From Planctomycetota bacterium (GTDB taxonomy: Bacteria; Planctomycetota; PUPC01; DSUN01): a DNA stretch of 15,088 bases. The stretch spans positions 1 to 15,088 of the forward strand of contig VGYW01000196.1 in NCBI GenBank assembly GCA_016872875.1, read 5' to 3'. Each line of letters opens with the position of its first letter. Positions within the stretch are counted from its first letter, which is position 1. A program made the translations under genes and the position numbers. Below, in pieces: positions 1-6,422 of the stretch. A model generated the notes under the pieces. The model saw only the letters and a list, made by a program, of their open reading frames with translations. It was not told where the DNA came from and searched no databases.

Positions 1-324
1 GCCGCCGAAGAGGATGAACTGGCGGACCGGGTGGCGGCGGCAGGCCTCCAGGATGTGAAACGTCCCGCGAATGCTCACGTCGAAGAACGTCGCGGGGTCC
101 TCCTTCGTCGTGGCGAGCTGGACCACGGCGTCCGCGCCCTTCACCACCTCGGCCACGGCTGCGGGATCGGTCACGCTCCCGCGAACGCAGGCCATGCCGT
201 CGTCCTGGACAGGGCGGTTGTGGACGAGCGCGCGGACGCTCAGGCGGCGCTGCGCCAGGATGCGCAGCACGTGGCGACCCAGCTTGCCGCTTGCGCCGAA
301 GACCGCAACCGTGTTGAGCTCCAT
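1..324 (-). CDS. NAD-dependent epimerase/dehydratase family protein, N-terminal part (cut by window edge)
   Basis: The minus strand is open for 108 codons from an ATG at 324 to the left edge of the window, so only the N-terminal third or so of the protein is present. Residues 4-16 form the first beta strand and the Gly-rich turn of a Rossmann fold, with the motif GASGKLG (G10, G13, G16) that binds the dinucleotide in extended short-chain dehydrogenases. Further conserved-looking pieces are a strand ending in D-A-V-V-Q-L-A at about 64-70 and N-terminal helix features typical of NAD-dependent epimerase/dehydratase proteins, which act on nucleotide sugars and related substrates in the cytoplasm. 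The substrate cannot be told because the catalytic YxxxK part lies outside the window. An AGAGGA ribosome site lies just upstream of the ATG. A strong promoter-like sequence is found at 360-387. Confidence 0.8.
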   Translation of the reverse strand, partial: MELNTVAVFGASGKLGRHVLRILAQRRLSVRALVHNRPVQDDGMACVRGSVTDPAAVAEVVKGADAVVQLATTKEDPATFFDVSIRGTFHILEACRRHPVRQFILFGG

Positions 325-359
325 GCCCGCTTGTCCTCTTCTGCGTCTGCCCGGCCTGC

Positions 360-387
360 ATTGTAGTCTCCCGCCCGCCGGTGTCAA
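360..387 (-). promoter_or_regulatory. Sigma-70-type promoter of the epimerase gene
   Basis: Read on the minus strand, TTGACA (387-382, a perfect -35) is followed after 16 bases by TACAAT (365-360, one mismatch to the -10). It lies 36 bases upstream of the epimerase start codon, leaving a short leader with an AGAGGA ribosome site. This is the best promoter-like sequence seen in the window. It is a match by eye to the consensus, with no experimental support. Confidence 0.6.
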
Positions 388-396
388 GCGCCGCTC

Positions 397-425
397 TTGA
401 TCTCAACAGGGCATTTCCTTAAGCT
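397..425 (+). promoter_or_regulatory. Weak candidate promoter for the ThuA-like gene
   Basis: TTGATC (397-402) and TAAGCT (420-425) are separated by 17 bases and lie about 50 bases upstream of the ATG at 474. The -10 matches consensus at only three positions, so this is a weak call. Its position back to back with the epimerase promoter would make 325-473 a divergent control region. Confidence 0.2.
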
Positions 426-473
426 ATGTGGTGCGCGGTGAAGGCCAAGGCTCAACAGGAAAGGAGAGCTGCG

Positions 474-1205
474 ATGCGTGCGAGGTGGCTTGTGGTGTTG
501 CTCGTGGCGGGACTGGCGGCGGGCGCGGCCTTCGCCGGCGAGGGCGAGGCGAAGCTCAAGGTGCTCGTGGTCGTGGGCGGCCACGGCTTCAACGAGCCGG
601 CCTTCTGGCAGATGTTCAAGGACAATCCCGACATCGCCTACACCGAGGTCAAGCACAAGAAGACCTCGGAGGTCTACGAGCGCGATGACCTCCTGACCTT
701 CAACGTGGTCGTGCTCTATGATTTCTGGCAGAACATCACAGACGAGCAGAAGGCCAGGTTCCTCTCGCTCTTCGACAAGGGGATCGGCCTCGTCGTCCTC
801 CACCACGCGCTGGCGACCTATCAGGCCTGGCCGGAGTTCGAGAAGGCGGTCGGCGGCAAGTTCCTCCTCAAGCCCGAGGAGGTCAACGGCGTCAAGGTGC
901 CCGGCTCCGGCACGGGCGGCGGGCCGCTCAACATCCACGTCTGCTCGAAGGACCACCCGATCACGAAGGGGATGGAGGACTTCAAGCTCCAGGACGAGTA
1001 CTACAACAAGTGCCGCGTGAGCCCGAACGTCACGCTGCTCCTGACGACCGACTGCCCTGGGAACCAGAAGGAGGTTGCCTGGTGCCGCGAGCAGGGCAAG
1101 AGCCGCGTGGTCTACATCATGAGCGGCCACGACCAAAAGGTCTACAACGACGCCAGCTTCCGCAAGGTCCTCGCCAACGCCATCAAGTGGGCGGCGGGGA
1201 AGTGA
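474..1205 (+). CDS. Secreted ThuA-like domain protein
   Basis: This 243-residue protein has a signal peptide (M-R-A-R then a hydrophobic stretch to about residue 21, cut after A-F-A), so it is probably exported. The rest is a ThuA-like domain, a class-I glutamine-amidotransferase-like fold common in planctomycete exported proteins and linked to sugar metabolism: strand V-L-V-V-V-G-G-H-G at 30-38, L-V-V-L-H-H at 106-111, A-W-P-E-F at 118-122, the D-E-Y-Y piece at 164-167 and V-V-Y-I-M-S-G-H-D at 212-220. The domain is of normal length and looks complete. The ATG at 474 is chosen over an in-frame ATG at 426 because AGGAAAGGAG (458-467) sits right before it and the signal peptide begins there. 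The enzymatic activity of such domains is poorly known. The propeller gene follows after 56 bases on the same strand, so the two may be co-transcribed. Confidence 0.85.
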   Translation: MRARWLVVLLVAGLAAGAAFAGEGEAKLKVLVVVGGHGFNEPAFWQMFKDNPDIAYTEVKHKKTSEVYERDDLLTFNVVVLYDFWQNITDEQKARFLSLFDKGIGLVVLHHALATYQAWPEFEKAVGGKFLLKPEEVNGVKVPGSGTGGGPLNIHVCSKDHPITKGMEDFKLQDEYYNKCRVSPNVTLLLTTDCPGNQKEVAWCREQGKSRVVYIMSGHDQKVYNDASFRKVLANAIKWAAGK

Positions 1206-1211
1206 AGAAGA

Positions 1212-1243
1212 GTGTTCGGTGTTCGGTTTTCGGTTATCGGGTA
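1212..1243 (+). repeat. Dispersed GGTGTTCGG-family repeat, copy 1
   Basis: A short stretch built from imperfect units of GTTCGG/TTTCGG and ending in TCGGGTAC. It lies between the ThuA-like and propeller genes. Related sequences occur at 3757-3785 (reverse orientation), 6239-6270 and 14191-14226, always between genes. Confidence 0.6.
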
Positions 1244-1261
1244 CAGAGAAGGAGATGATGC

Positions 1262-2527
1262 ATGGTTCGAGGGTTCTGGTTGGCGTGCGCGGTTGCTGTT
1301 GCGCAACTCGGAGCGATGGCGGCGGATTGGCCGCATTTCCGTGGCCCGAAGTGCGACGGCATCTGCACGGAGACTGGGCTGCTGAAAGAGTGGCCGGCCG
1401 AGGGGCCGAAGCTGCTCTGGACCGCCACGGGCGCCGGAAAGGGCTACTCGAGCATGTCCATCGTCGGCGGCAAGCTCTACACGATGGGCGACCTGCGCGG
1501 CGAGACGGGCGGCGACGCCCAGCACATCATCGCCTTCGACCTCGAAACGCAGAAGGTGCTCTGGACCGCCAAGGTCGGCGGACCGCACGGCGACGGCTCC
1601 CGCTGCACGCCGACCGTTGACGGCGGCCTCGTCTACGCCGTCGGCACCGATGGCAACCTCGTCTGCGTGCAGGCCGCCGACGGCAAGGAGGTCTGGCGCA
1701 AGAGCTTCGGCTCCGACTTCGGCGGGCGCATGATGTCGGGCTGGAAATACAGCGAATCACCCCTGATTGACGGCGACAAGCTCGTCTGCACCCCCGGCGG
1801 CGACAAGGCGGCCATCGTCGCCCTCAACAAGAAGACGGGCGAGACCATCTGGAAGTGCGAGCCGTTGAAGCCCGTCGGCGGCGCAGGCTACGCCTCCATC
1901 GTCGTCTCCGAGGGCGCGGGCGTCCGACAGTACATCACCCTCTTCGGACGCGGCGCCCTGAGCGCGAAGGCCGACGACGGCAAGTGCCTCTGGCAGTACC
2001 CCCGCATCGGCAACGGCACCGCCAACATCCCCTCCCCCGTGGTGGACGGCGACCACGTCTTCGTGTCCACCGCCTACGGCACGGGCGCTGCGCTCCTGAA
2101 GCTCTCGGCCGCCGACGGCGGCGTGAAGGCCGAGCAGGTCTACTTCCTCGACGCCAAGACGTTCCAGAACCACCACGGCGGCATGGTGAAGGTCGGCGAC
2201 CACATCTACGCCGGCAGCGGCCACAACGCCGGCGCCCCAACCTGCATCGAGATGAAGACCGGCAAGGTCGTCTGGCAGGAGAGCCAGCCGGGCGGCGGCT
2301 CGGGCGCCGCGCTCTTCGCCGACGGCAACCTGATCATCCGCTACCAGGGCAAAGAGGTCTGCCTCATCGGGGCCAGCCCCGACGGCTACAAGCTCAAGGG
2401 CAAGTTCACGCCCCCCAACAAGCCCGGCATGGGCGGACCCGCCTGGCCCCATCCCGTCATCGCCGACGGCAAGCTCTATCTCCGCCACTCAAACTACATC
2501 TTCTGCTACGACGTGAAGGGGCAGTGA
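1262..2527 (+). CDS. Secreted PQQ-like beta-propeller repeat protein
   Basis: This 421-residue protein starts with a signal peptide (residues 1-21, ending A-M-A-A) and then D-W-P-H-F-R-G-P, the characteristic start of exported planctomycete PQQ-like propellers. Beta-propeller blades follow with repeated patterns of the type K-L-Y-x-x-G-D-L, I-I-A-F-D-L-E-T-Q-K-V-L-W, L-V-Y-A-V-G-T-D-G-N-L, A-D-G-K-E-V-W-R, A-L-N-K-K-T-G-E-T-I-W and T-G-K-V-V-W-Q-E, ending K-L-Y-L-R. The A/G-x-D-G/T-G-x-x-x-W signature of the quinoprotein blade is visible several times. The fold is clear. Whether it binds pyrroloquinoline quinone or is an oxidoreductase is not, as most of these proteins lack proven activity. 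AGAAGGAG precedes the ATG at 1262; ATGs at 1255 and 1258 are in another frame. It lies directly after the ThuA-like gene. Confidence 0.88.
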   Translation: MVRGFWLACAVAVAQLGAMAADWPHFRGPKCDGICTETGLLKEWPAEGPKLLWTATGAGKGYSSMSIVGGKLYTMGDLRGETGGDAQHIIAFDLETQKVLWTAKVGGPHGDGSRCTPTVDGGLVYAVGTDGNLVCVQAADGKEVWRKSFGSDFGGRMMSGWKYSESPLIDGDKLVCTPGGDKAAIVALNKKTGETIWKCEPLKPVGGAGYASIVVSEGAGVRQYITLFGRGALSAKADDGKCLWQYPRIGNGTANIPSPVVDGDHVFVSTAYGTGAALLKLSAADGGVKAEQVYFLDAKTFQNHHGGMVKVGDHIYAGSGHNAGAPTCIEMKTGKVVWQESQPGGGSGAALFADGNLIIRYQGKEVCLIGASPDGYKLKGKFTPPNKPGMGGPAWPHPVIADGKLYLRHSNYIFCYDVKGQ

Positions 2528-2564
2528 GAAGAGCGGTGTTGGGTTTTGCAGGAGAGTTCGCACC

Positions 2565-2999
2565 ATGGCGGAGGTCCTGATCGCCGTGAAGATCGAGCCA
2601 CTCGACGAGGGTGGATACTTGGCGACGAGCGACGAGCTTCAGGGTCTTGTGGCCCAAGGCCGCACGGTGTCCGAGACGATGGAGATCGCGCAGGACGTCG
2701 CCCGCAAGCTCATCGAATCCTGCATCGAGCACGGCGACCCGCTCCCGCCCTCCGTCACAGCCGCGCTGCGCAAACCCCAACGCGCCACGCGGGTGCGGAT
2801 TCCCGTGGGACTTGAGGCGGAGACACCCGTCCGGCGAGACGTGTTGCGGGGCGTAGCTGCATGTCCTGCCCCGGTTCCCTTGCCTCGCCGCGTCAGTCCA
2901 GGAATGCTACATGCCTCATGGCTCTGGCCTGGGACTCTGTGTTGGGGACCACCTGGTGCCATGTCGGGAGTTCGACGGTCTTGTGGTCGGGATGGGTGA
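2565..2999 (+). CDS. hicB: HicB-like antitoxin with an unexplained C-terminal extension
   Basis: Residues 1-83 match the HicB antitoxin fold: a strand L-I-A-V-K-I-E-P-L, then D-E-G-G-Y-L-A-T-S-D-E-L-Q-G-L, Q-G-R-T-V-S-E-T, and the helix A-R-K-L-I-E-S, with H-G-D-P-L-P-P and a last strand V-R-I-P-V-G-L. HicB antitoxins bind and block the HicA mRNA-cleaving toxin and repress their own operon. The usual length of this short type is about 70-85 residues, but here the frame runs on to 144. The tail after about nucleotide 2813 is Arg/Pro/Cys/Trp-rich, resembles nothing I know, and for its last 107 bases overlaps the head-on gene ending at 2893. A TGA in the +1 frame at 2813-2815 sits exactly where a HicB of normal length would end, so a small insertion or deletion, or a rearrangement, may have removed the stop. 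No HicA is visible on either side. The ATG has AGGAGAG 11 bases upstream. Confidence 0.68.
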   Translation: MAEVLIAVKIEPLDEGGYLATSDELQGLVAQGRTVSETMEIAQDVARKLIESCIEHGDPLPPSVTAALRKPQRATRVRIPVGLEAETPVRRDVLRGVAACPAPVPLPRRVSPGMLHASWLWPGTLCWGPPGAMSGVRRSCGRDG

Positions 3000-3729
3000 T
3001 GCGCCCCTTGACGAAGACCGCGGCGTCACGGACCATGTTCCGCCAGGGGAGGTGCTTAGCCTCCGGTCTCTCGCGGACCACTTTCGCATACTCGTCTTCA
3101 GTCAGCCCGTTCGGGTATTGTGAGCACACTCGAACGGTGGTCCCACCCCGCCGGAACACAAACTGCGCGACGTGGGGTTTCCCGCCGCGCGCCAGCGGCT
3201 CACCTCGCAGGACCAGCGCCTCGTCCGGCTGAATGCCCGGGCTCGGCACAAAAAACCATTCGCCCTGGCGAACGAACGCCTGGTTGCGGCGCCTATTGCG
3301 GTCTTTCGTCTTCACCTTCATCCGGTCCTGAGAGGACTGCACGGCTGCCGGCTTGAGCGCCTCCTTTGCCTGGCGCACTGACGACACGTGGGCGCCCTCC
3401 GGGACCGCCGCGACGAACCATGCCCGCTCGTCGTGCCCGCAGAGGAAGAGCTCGATGTCCTTTGTGACCCCCGGCCGGACCTTCTCCTCACCGGCCCCGC
3501 GCACGAGCAACAGCAAGTGCCGGTCCTTCGGCCGAGCGTCCCGCACCGCCACGTCCACGGCCGCGTCGGGCCGCACCCGCATCTCAAAGAACTTCCCCTT
3601 CTTATCTCTCTTCACGTCAATGGCGAAGCGAGGCGGCCTGGAGATGCTCCCGAGTCTCCTATGGGCATCAGCGAACTTCACGCGCGCCCCGATGCTCTCG
3701 AACTTCTCCCTCAGAAGCTCAGTGTCCAT
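2893..3729 (-). CDS. Conserved-looking protein of unknown function
   Basis: This 278-residue soluble protein has no signal peptide or membrane segment. I do not recognise a named domain. It looks like a genuine gene by its codon use, its ribosome site and its ordered alternation of charged and hydrophobic stretches. Features: F-L-C-G-H-D-E-R-A-W-F-V-A-A-V-P at 95-110, a basic stretch K-T-K-D-R-N-R-R-R-N at 130-139 running into F-V-R-Q-G-E-W-F-F-V-P at 142-152, and near the C-terminus H-P-D-H (246-249) with W-H at 257-258 and N-T-E-S-Q-A-R-A-M-R at 263-272. The His/Asp pairs could bind a metal, and the basic stretch could bind nucleic acid; both are guesses. The ATG at 3729 is preferred to a GTG at 3738, which lies inside the ribosome site. 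It follows the aldehyde dehydrogenase by 48 bases on the same strand and may share its transcript. Its 3' end overlaps the HicB-like reading frame head-on. Confidence 0.72.
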   Translation of the reverse strand: MDTELLREKFESIGARVKFADAHRRLGSISRPPRFAIDVKRDKKGKFFEMRVRPDAAVDVAVRDARPKDRHLLLLVRGAGEEKVRPGVTKDIELFLCGHDERAWFVAAVPEGAHVSSVRQAKEALKPAAVQSSQDRMKVKTKDRNRRRNQAFVRQGEWFFVPSPGIQPDEALVLRGEPLARGGKPHVAQFVFRRGGTTVRVCSQYPNGLTEDEYAKVVRERPEAKHLPWRNMVRDAAVFVKGRITHPDHKTVELPTWHQVVPNTESQARAMRHVAFLD

Positions 3730-3735
3730 AGCGAA

Positions 3736-3745
3736 CACCTCCTTT
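3736..3745 (-). promoter_or_regulatory. Strong ribosome binding site fixing the start of the unknown-function gene
   Basis: Read on the minus strand the sequence is AAAGGAGGTG, an almost perfect anti-16S match, ending 6-8 bases before the ATG at 3729. The alternative GTG start (3738-3736) is part of this site, which rules it out. Confidence 0.75.
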
Positions 3746-3756
3746 AGGGCCGTGCC

Positions 3757-3785
3757 CTAACACCGAACACCCTACACCTAACACC
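3757..3785 (-). repeat. Dispersed GGTGTTCGG-family repeat, copy 2
   Basis: On the minus strand this reads as units of GGTGTTAGG, GTAGGGTG, TTCGGTG and TTAGG. It fills the gap between the aldehyde dehydrogenase and the unknown-function gene and overlaps the last few bases of the former. It is a reversed member of the family seen at 1212, 6239 and 14191. Confidence 0.5.
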
Positions 3786-5238
3786 GCTTCTCGTCGAGCG
3801 CAAGCGCGACGTACTTGGACTCCAGGTATTCGTGGATGCCTTCGGTGCCGCCTTCGCGGCCGATGCCGCTCTCCTTCCAACCGCCGAAGGGGGCCTGCAC
3901 TGTGGCGGGGGAGAAGTCGCCTATCGAGACTATGCCGCACTCAAGTCCCTCGGCGAGCTTGATGGCCGCCGCAATGTCACGCGTGGCCACGTATGAGGCC
4001 AGGCCATAGCTGGAATCGTTCGACATCTCCAGCGCCTCGTCGAGGGCCTTGAACGGGATGATGGGCATGACGGGGCAGAAGGGCTCCTCCTGCATGATGG
4101 CCATATCGCGCGAGATGCCCGTCAGCACGGTCGGCTCGGCGAAGTAGCCCTTGGGCAGATGCGGCGGGCGGCGGCCGCCCGTGAGGAGCCTTGCGCCCTT
4201 GCTGACCGCATCCTCAACGAAGTGCAGCGTCTTGTCGCGCTGCGAGGCCACGGCCATCGGCCCCATCGTCACGTTCTCGTCCAGGCCGTTGCCCAGCACC
4301 CGCTTCCTCGCCTCTTCAACGGCGACCTCGACGAAGCGGTCGAAGATGTCCTGGTGGACGTAGAATCGGCTCGCGGCGATGCAGGACTGGCCGGCGTTTC
4401 GGAACTTGCTGAGCGCGGCGAACTTCGCGGCCTCCTCGGCCCCGTAGTCCGGCAGGGCGATGAAGGGCGCATGGCCACCGAGGTCGATCGAGATCTTCTT
4501 CACCTGCTCGGCGGCCCGCCGCATGATCTCCTTGCCCACCCCCGTGGAGCCCGAGAAGCTGATCTGGCGGAGCTCGCGCGCGGCGTAGAATGCCTCCATG
4601 CACTCGTCGGCCGGCCCGATCACCAGGTTCGCCACGCCGGACGGCAGCCCGGCATCTTCCATGCACTCGAAGAGCTTGATGAGGTTCAGCGGCGTGGAGG
4701 TTGATGGCCGGGCCACGCACGTACAGCCCGCCGCCAGCGCTGGGGCAATCTTGCGCCCCTGGAGGAACAGCGGGAAGTTCCAGGGCGAGATCATCGCGCA
4801 CACGCCCACCGGCTGATAGAGGATGAAGAGCCGCTTGTTGCGGAAGCTGGCCGGCACGATCTCGCCGCAGACCCGCTTCCCCTCCTCGGCGAAGTACTCG
4901 AAAAAGGTCGCCGTCGCCAGCACCTCGAGCTTCGCCTCGGAAAGCGGCTTCCCCTGCTCCATCGTGAGGGTGCGGGCGATTTCATCGGCCCGGTGGCGCA
5001 GCAGCTCAGCCGTCTTCTTCAGCGGCACGGCCCGCTCGTAGGCCGTCATCGCCCGCCAGGACTTGAGGGCCGTCGCCGCGGCCTCGATCGCGCGCTCGGT
5101 CTCCCCCCGGCCCCCATAGCCCACCTCGCACACCCTCTCCTCCGTAGCAGGGTTCGTCACGGCAATCCGACGGCCGGAATCCGCCTCGCACCATCTCCCA
5201 TTCACGTGTAGCGAACCGCGGAGCGCGGGAGCTGTCAT
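3778..5238 (-). CDS. NAD(P)-dependent aldehyde dehydrogenase (succinate-semialdehyde dehydrogenase-like)
   Basis: The 486-residue protein covers the full aldehyde dehydrogenase fold, which oxidises aldehydes to acids in the cytoplasm using NAD(P)+. Visible landmarks: S-P-W-N-F-P at 151-156 with the oxyanion Asn154, the cofactor motif F-S-G-S-T-G-V-G-K at 228-236, N-A-G-Q-S-C at 281-286 with the catalytic Cys286, E-E-P-F at 384-387, and the closing P-F-G-G-W-K-E-S-G-I-G-R-E-G-G at 450-464. The overall look is nearest to the succinate-semialdehyde dehydrogenase group, but the substrate is inference. Four normally conserved positions differ: the cofactor Lys of V-V-K-P is Arg177 (V-A-R-P), the general-base Glu of E-L-G-G is Asp252 (D-L-G-G), the next Asn/Lys is His256, and the Gly of E-x-F-G-P is Cys388. 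Cys286 and Asn154 are kept, so it is probably still an enzyme. The ATG at 5238 has a weak GGAGA site. It is upstream of, and may be co-transcribed with, the unknown-function gene. Confidence 0.88.
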   Translation of the reverse strand: MTAPALRGSLHVNGRWCEADSGRRIAVTNPATEERVCEVGYGGRGETERAIEAAATALKSWRAMTAYERAVPLKKTAELLRHRADEIARTLTMEQGKPLSEAKLEVLATATFFEYFAEEGKRVCGEIVPASFRNKRLFILYQPVGVCAMISPWNFPLFLQGRKIAPALAAGCTCVARPSTSTPLNLIKLFECMEDAGLPSGVANLVIGPADECMEAFYAARELRQISFSGSTGVGKEIMRRAAEQVKKISIDLGGHAPFIALPDYGAEEAAKFAALSKFRNAGQSCIAASRFYVHQDIFDRFVEVAVEEARKRVLGNGLDENVTMGPMAVASQRDKTLHFVEDAVSKGARLLTGGRRPPHLPKGYFAEPTVLTGISRDMAIMQEEPFCPVMPIIPFKALDEALEMSNDSSYGLASYVATRDIAAAIKLAEGLECGIVSIGDFSPATVQAPFGGWKESGIGREGGTEGIHEYLESKYVALALDEKRC

Positions 5239-5278
5239 CAGTCAGTCTCCAGGAAAGAAAACCCTCGCCGGCCAGTCC

Positions 5279-5414
5279 TCAGTCCCAAAGGGACGCCAGT
5301 GGTTAGCCGGCGGCTTCAGCCGCCGGATCGGGGGAGCACCCACAACTCAGTCCCGAAGGGACGGCAGTGGCTAGCCGGCGGCTTCAGCCGCCGGATCGCG
5401 GACGCACCCACAAC
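5279..5414 (+). repeat. Two tandem 68-bp repeats with nested palindromes
   Basis: 5279-5346 and 5347-5414 are two adjacent copies of a 68-bp unit that differ at only a few positions. Each unit has a small stem AGTCCC-(A/G)A-GGGAC, then the near-perfect palindrome CCGGCGGCTTCAGCCGCCGG (5307-5326 and 5375-5394), and ends in CACCCACAAC. A third, diverged start lies at 5415. There are no unique spacers, so this is not a CRISPR array. Such stem-loop elements behave like REP-type intergenic repeats and could fold in RNA at the start of the aldehyde dehydrogenase transcript or mark a gene boundary. Confidence 0.75.
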
Positions 5415-5416
5415 CC

Positions 5417-5485
5417 AGTCCCGTAGGGACGGCAGAGCCCGACAGCGGGGCGCTGCGCCCCCCTCTCTGCCGTCCCTTCGGGACT
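5417..5485. repeat. Long inverted repeat (21-base arms)
   Basis: The arms 5417-5437 and 5465-5485 are reverse complements with one mismatch, around a 27-base GC-rich loop. Each arm contains the AGTCCC...GGGAC mini-stem of the adjacent 68-bp repeats, so this looks like two of those elements facing each other. It could form a stable hairpin or cruciform. Confidence 0.7.
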
Positions 5486-5507
5486 TCTCCACTTCTGTCG
5501 CCCGCCT

Positions 5508-5579
5508 CCGGCGGCTGAAGCCGCCGGCCACCCACTTCGCTCCCTTCGGGAGCAAGACCCCGAACAGCCATGGTCTTGC
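5508..5579. repeat. Reverse-orientation palindrome plus two small hairpins
   Basis: 5508-5527 (CCGGCGGCTGAAGCCGCCGG) is the reverse complement of the palindrome in the 68-bp repeats. It is followed by the perfect hairpin GCTCCCTTCGGGAGC (5539-5553) and by the inverted pair GCAAGACC (5552-5559) and GGTCTTGC (5572-5579). With 5279-5485 this fills the gene-free stretch 5239-5626, in which I see no coding sequence. Confidence 0.65.
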
Positions 5580-5626
5580 GCCCCAGTTCGTGGGGCAGCG
5601 TAGTCCGGGCCAGGCGTGGGCAACTC

Positions 5627-5845
5627 TCACTCGAGCACGAGCCTGAACACCTTGACCTGTACGTTCGGGACGGCCCTCACTCCGCGTGAAAGACAGGTGA
5701 AGGTTGCTCCTGCCCGCATTTCAGAGCCGTCCGCGTGGCTGTGAGTGATGATGGCTTGAAAGTAGCGGTGCATCTTGTAGACGGGCGTGTGCGGCTTCGC
5801 GATCACCGCGTGGTCAACGGGTTTCAGGTTGTCGAGGTCTTTCAT
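5627..5845 (-). pseudogene. Remnant of a DNA methylase N-terminus
   Basis: Read on the minus strand from an ATG at 5845, the first 29 residues include N-L-K-P-V-D-H-A-V and K-P-H-T-P-V-Y-K-M-H-R-Y-F. The latter resembles the start of a family of adenine/N4-cytosine DNA methylases, where H-T-P-x-Y-K-x-H-R-Y-F-A-R-R-P-x-N-V-F precedes the catalytic domain. Here the match stops at R-Y-F and the frame continues for 43 residues into an unrelated piece ending V-K-V-F-R-L-V-L-E. The SAM-binding F-x-G-x-G and the catalytic D-P-P-Y motifs are absent, so this cannot be an active methylase. The two pieces may be the two ends of one gene joined by an internal deletion, or two different genes. The family assignment rests on one motif from memory and is moderate. 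A frame open upstream to 6016 has no recognisable content. Confidence 0.5.
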
Positions 5846-6012
5846 TTCGTCGGCCGTGTCGGCCTCCCGAGGCTCCACGTCGGCACCAGTCGCTCGCAGG
5901 AAGCTGCCAGTGACATATCTTACCCAGTTGCGGGGCCTGCCGCAAGGTCTTTTCGTTGCTTGAAATGAGAGCTGGGCGCCGGCGGGCGATTCGCGCAGGC
6001 GGCCTCGATCTC

Positions 6013-6044
6013 TCATCCGCGCCCGTCCAAGCTATCCGCGGTCC
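6013..6044. repeat. Dispersed ATCCGCG-family repeat, copy 1
   Basis: Contains CATCCGCGCCCGTCC and TATCCGCGG. Similar stretches occur at 14297-14328 and, in the other orientation, at 14730-14760. Confidence 0.45.
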
Positions 6045-6064
6045 GGGCATCTTCTCTGTGGTTT

Positions 6065-6108
6065 CTCTGTGCTACAAACATCCAGAATCGTGTTTTTCGG
6101 AAAGATTT
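6065..6108 (+). repeat. 44-bp perfect direct repeat, left copy
   Basis: The 44 bases here are identical to 14991-15034, about 8.9 kb away. The core includes GCTACAAACATCCAG and TTTTTCGGAAAGATTT, which is clearly more AT-rich than the surroundings. It lies about 315 bases upstream of the Gln-rich gene. Confidence 0.8.
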
Positions 6109-6238
6109 TTGCGTGACGTTTGGTTGCGGCTTGCCGCGATGGGGACTCGGTGCCCTCTGTTGTGAGGCATCCGTTTCGTGTTTCGCGTTCTTTCGCGTGC
6201 CCTCGGCTTCGCTCGGGCCAGGGTTTCGCGGGCAGGAA

Positions 6239-6270
6239 TCGGTGTTCGGTTTTCGGTGTTCGGGTACGGA
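6239..6270 (+). repeat. Dispersed GGTGTTCGG-family repeat, copy 3
   Basis: Units GGTGTTCGG, TTTTCGG and TGTTCGGGTAC, followed by a GGCCGG that is also found after copy 4 at 14191. Confidence 0.6.
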
Positions 6271-6300
6271 ACGGCCGGGTTTGGCGTGTTTCGCGGGCAA

Positions 6301-6336
6301 TGTCCGTGGTCCGTGGTCGGTGGTCCGTGGTCCGTG
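6301..6336 (+). repeat. GGTCCGTGG short tandem repeat
   Basis: Four to five tandem units of about 7 bases (GTCCGTG/GTCGGTG). The reverse-complement family (CCACGGA, CTACGGA) forms a longer array at 14849-14912. Confidence 0.7.
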
Positions 6337-6345
6337 AAAATTGTG

Positions 6346-6374
6346 TTGCATTGCAGGGTGAAAAGCGCTAGATT
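6346..6374 (+). promoter_or_regulatory. Candidate sigma-70-type promoter of the Gln-rich gene
   Basis: TTGCAT (6346-6351) and TAGATT (6369-6374) are separated by 17 bases and lie 48 bases upstream of the ATG at 6423. Each hexamer has two mismatches to the consensus. Confidence 0.4.
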
Positions 6375-6422
6375 GCTGGGAACGTTGCGGTCGGCCCATG
6401 CCCCGGTTTTGAGGTGAGTCCA

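Larger units (their letters stand above)
5846..6422. other. Gene-free stretch rich in dispersed repeats
   Basis: No coding sequence could be supported in these 577 bases. The part next to the methylase remnant looks like decayed sequence. The rest holds members of four repeat families (6013-6044, 6065-6108, 6239-6270, 6301-6336), low-complexity TTTCGCG runs near 6179-6230, and a promoter-like sequence for the next gene at 6346-6374. Confidence 0.6.

Noticed and set aside
384..1136. Minus-strand open frame of 250 codons opposite the ThuA-like gene
   Set aside because: Its composition is typical of an antisense frame in high-GC DNA (Ala/Leu/Val/Asp/Arg), it has no recognisable domain, and it overlaps a well-supported gene.
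1757..2488. Minus-strand open frame of 243 codons opposite the beta-propeller gene
   Set aside because: Antisense artefact; the propeller repeats on the plus strand are clear.
5279..5414. Possible CRISPR array
   Set aside because: The two 68-bp units are adjacent with no unique spacers, each contains a palindrome, and no cas gene is present.
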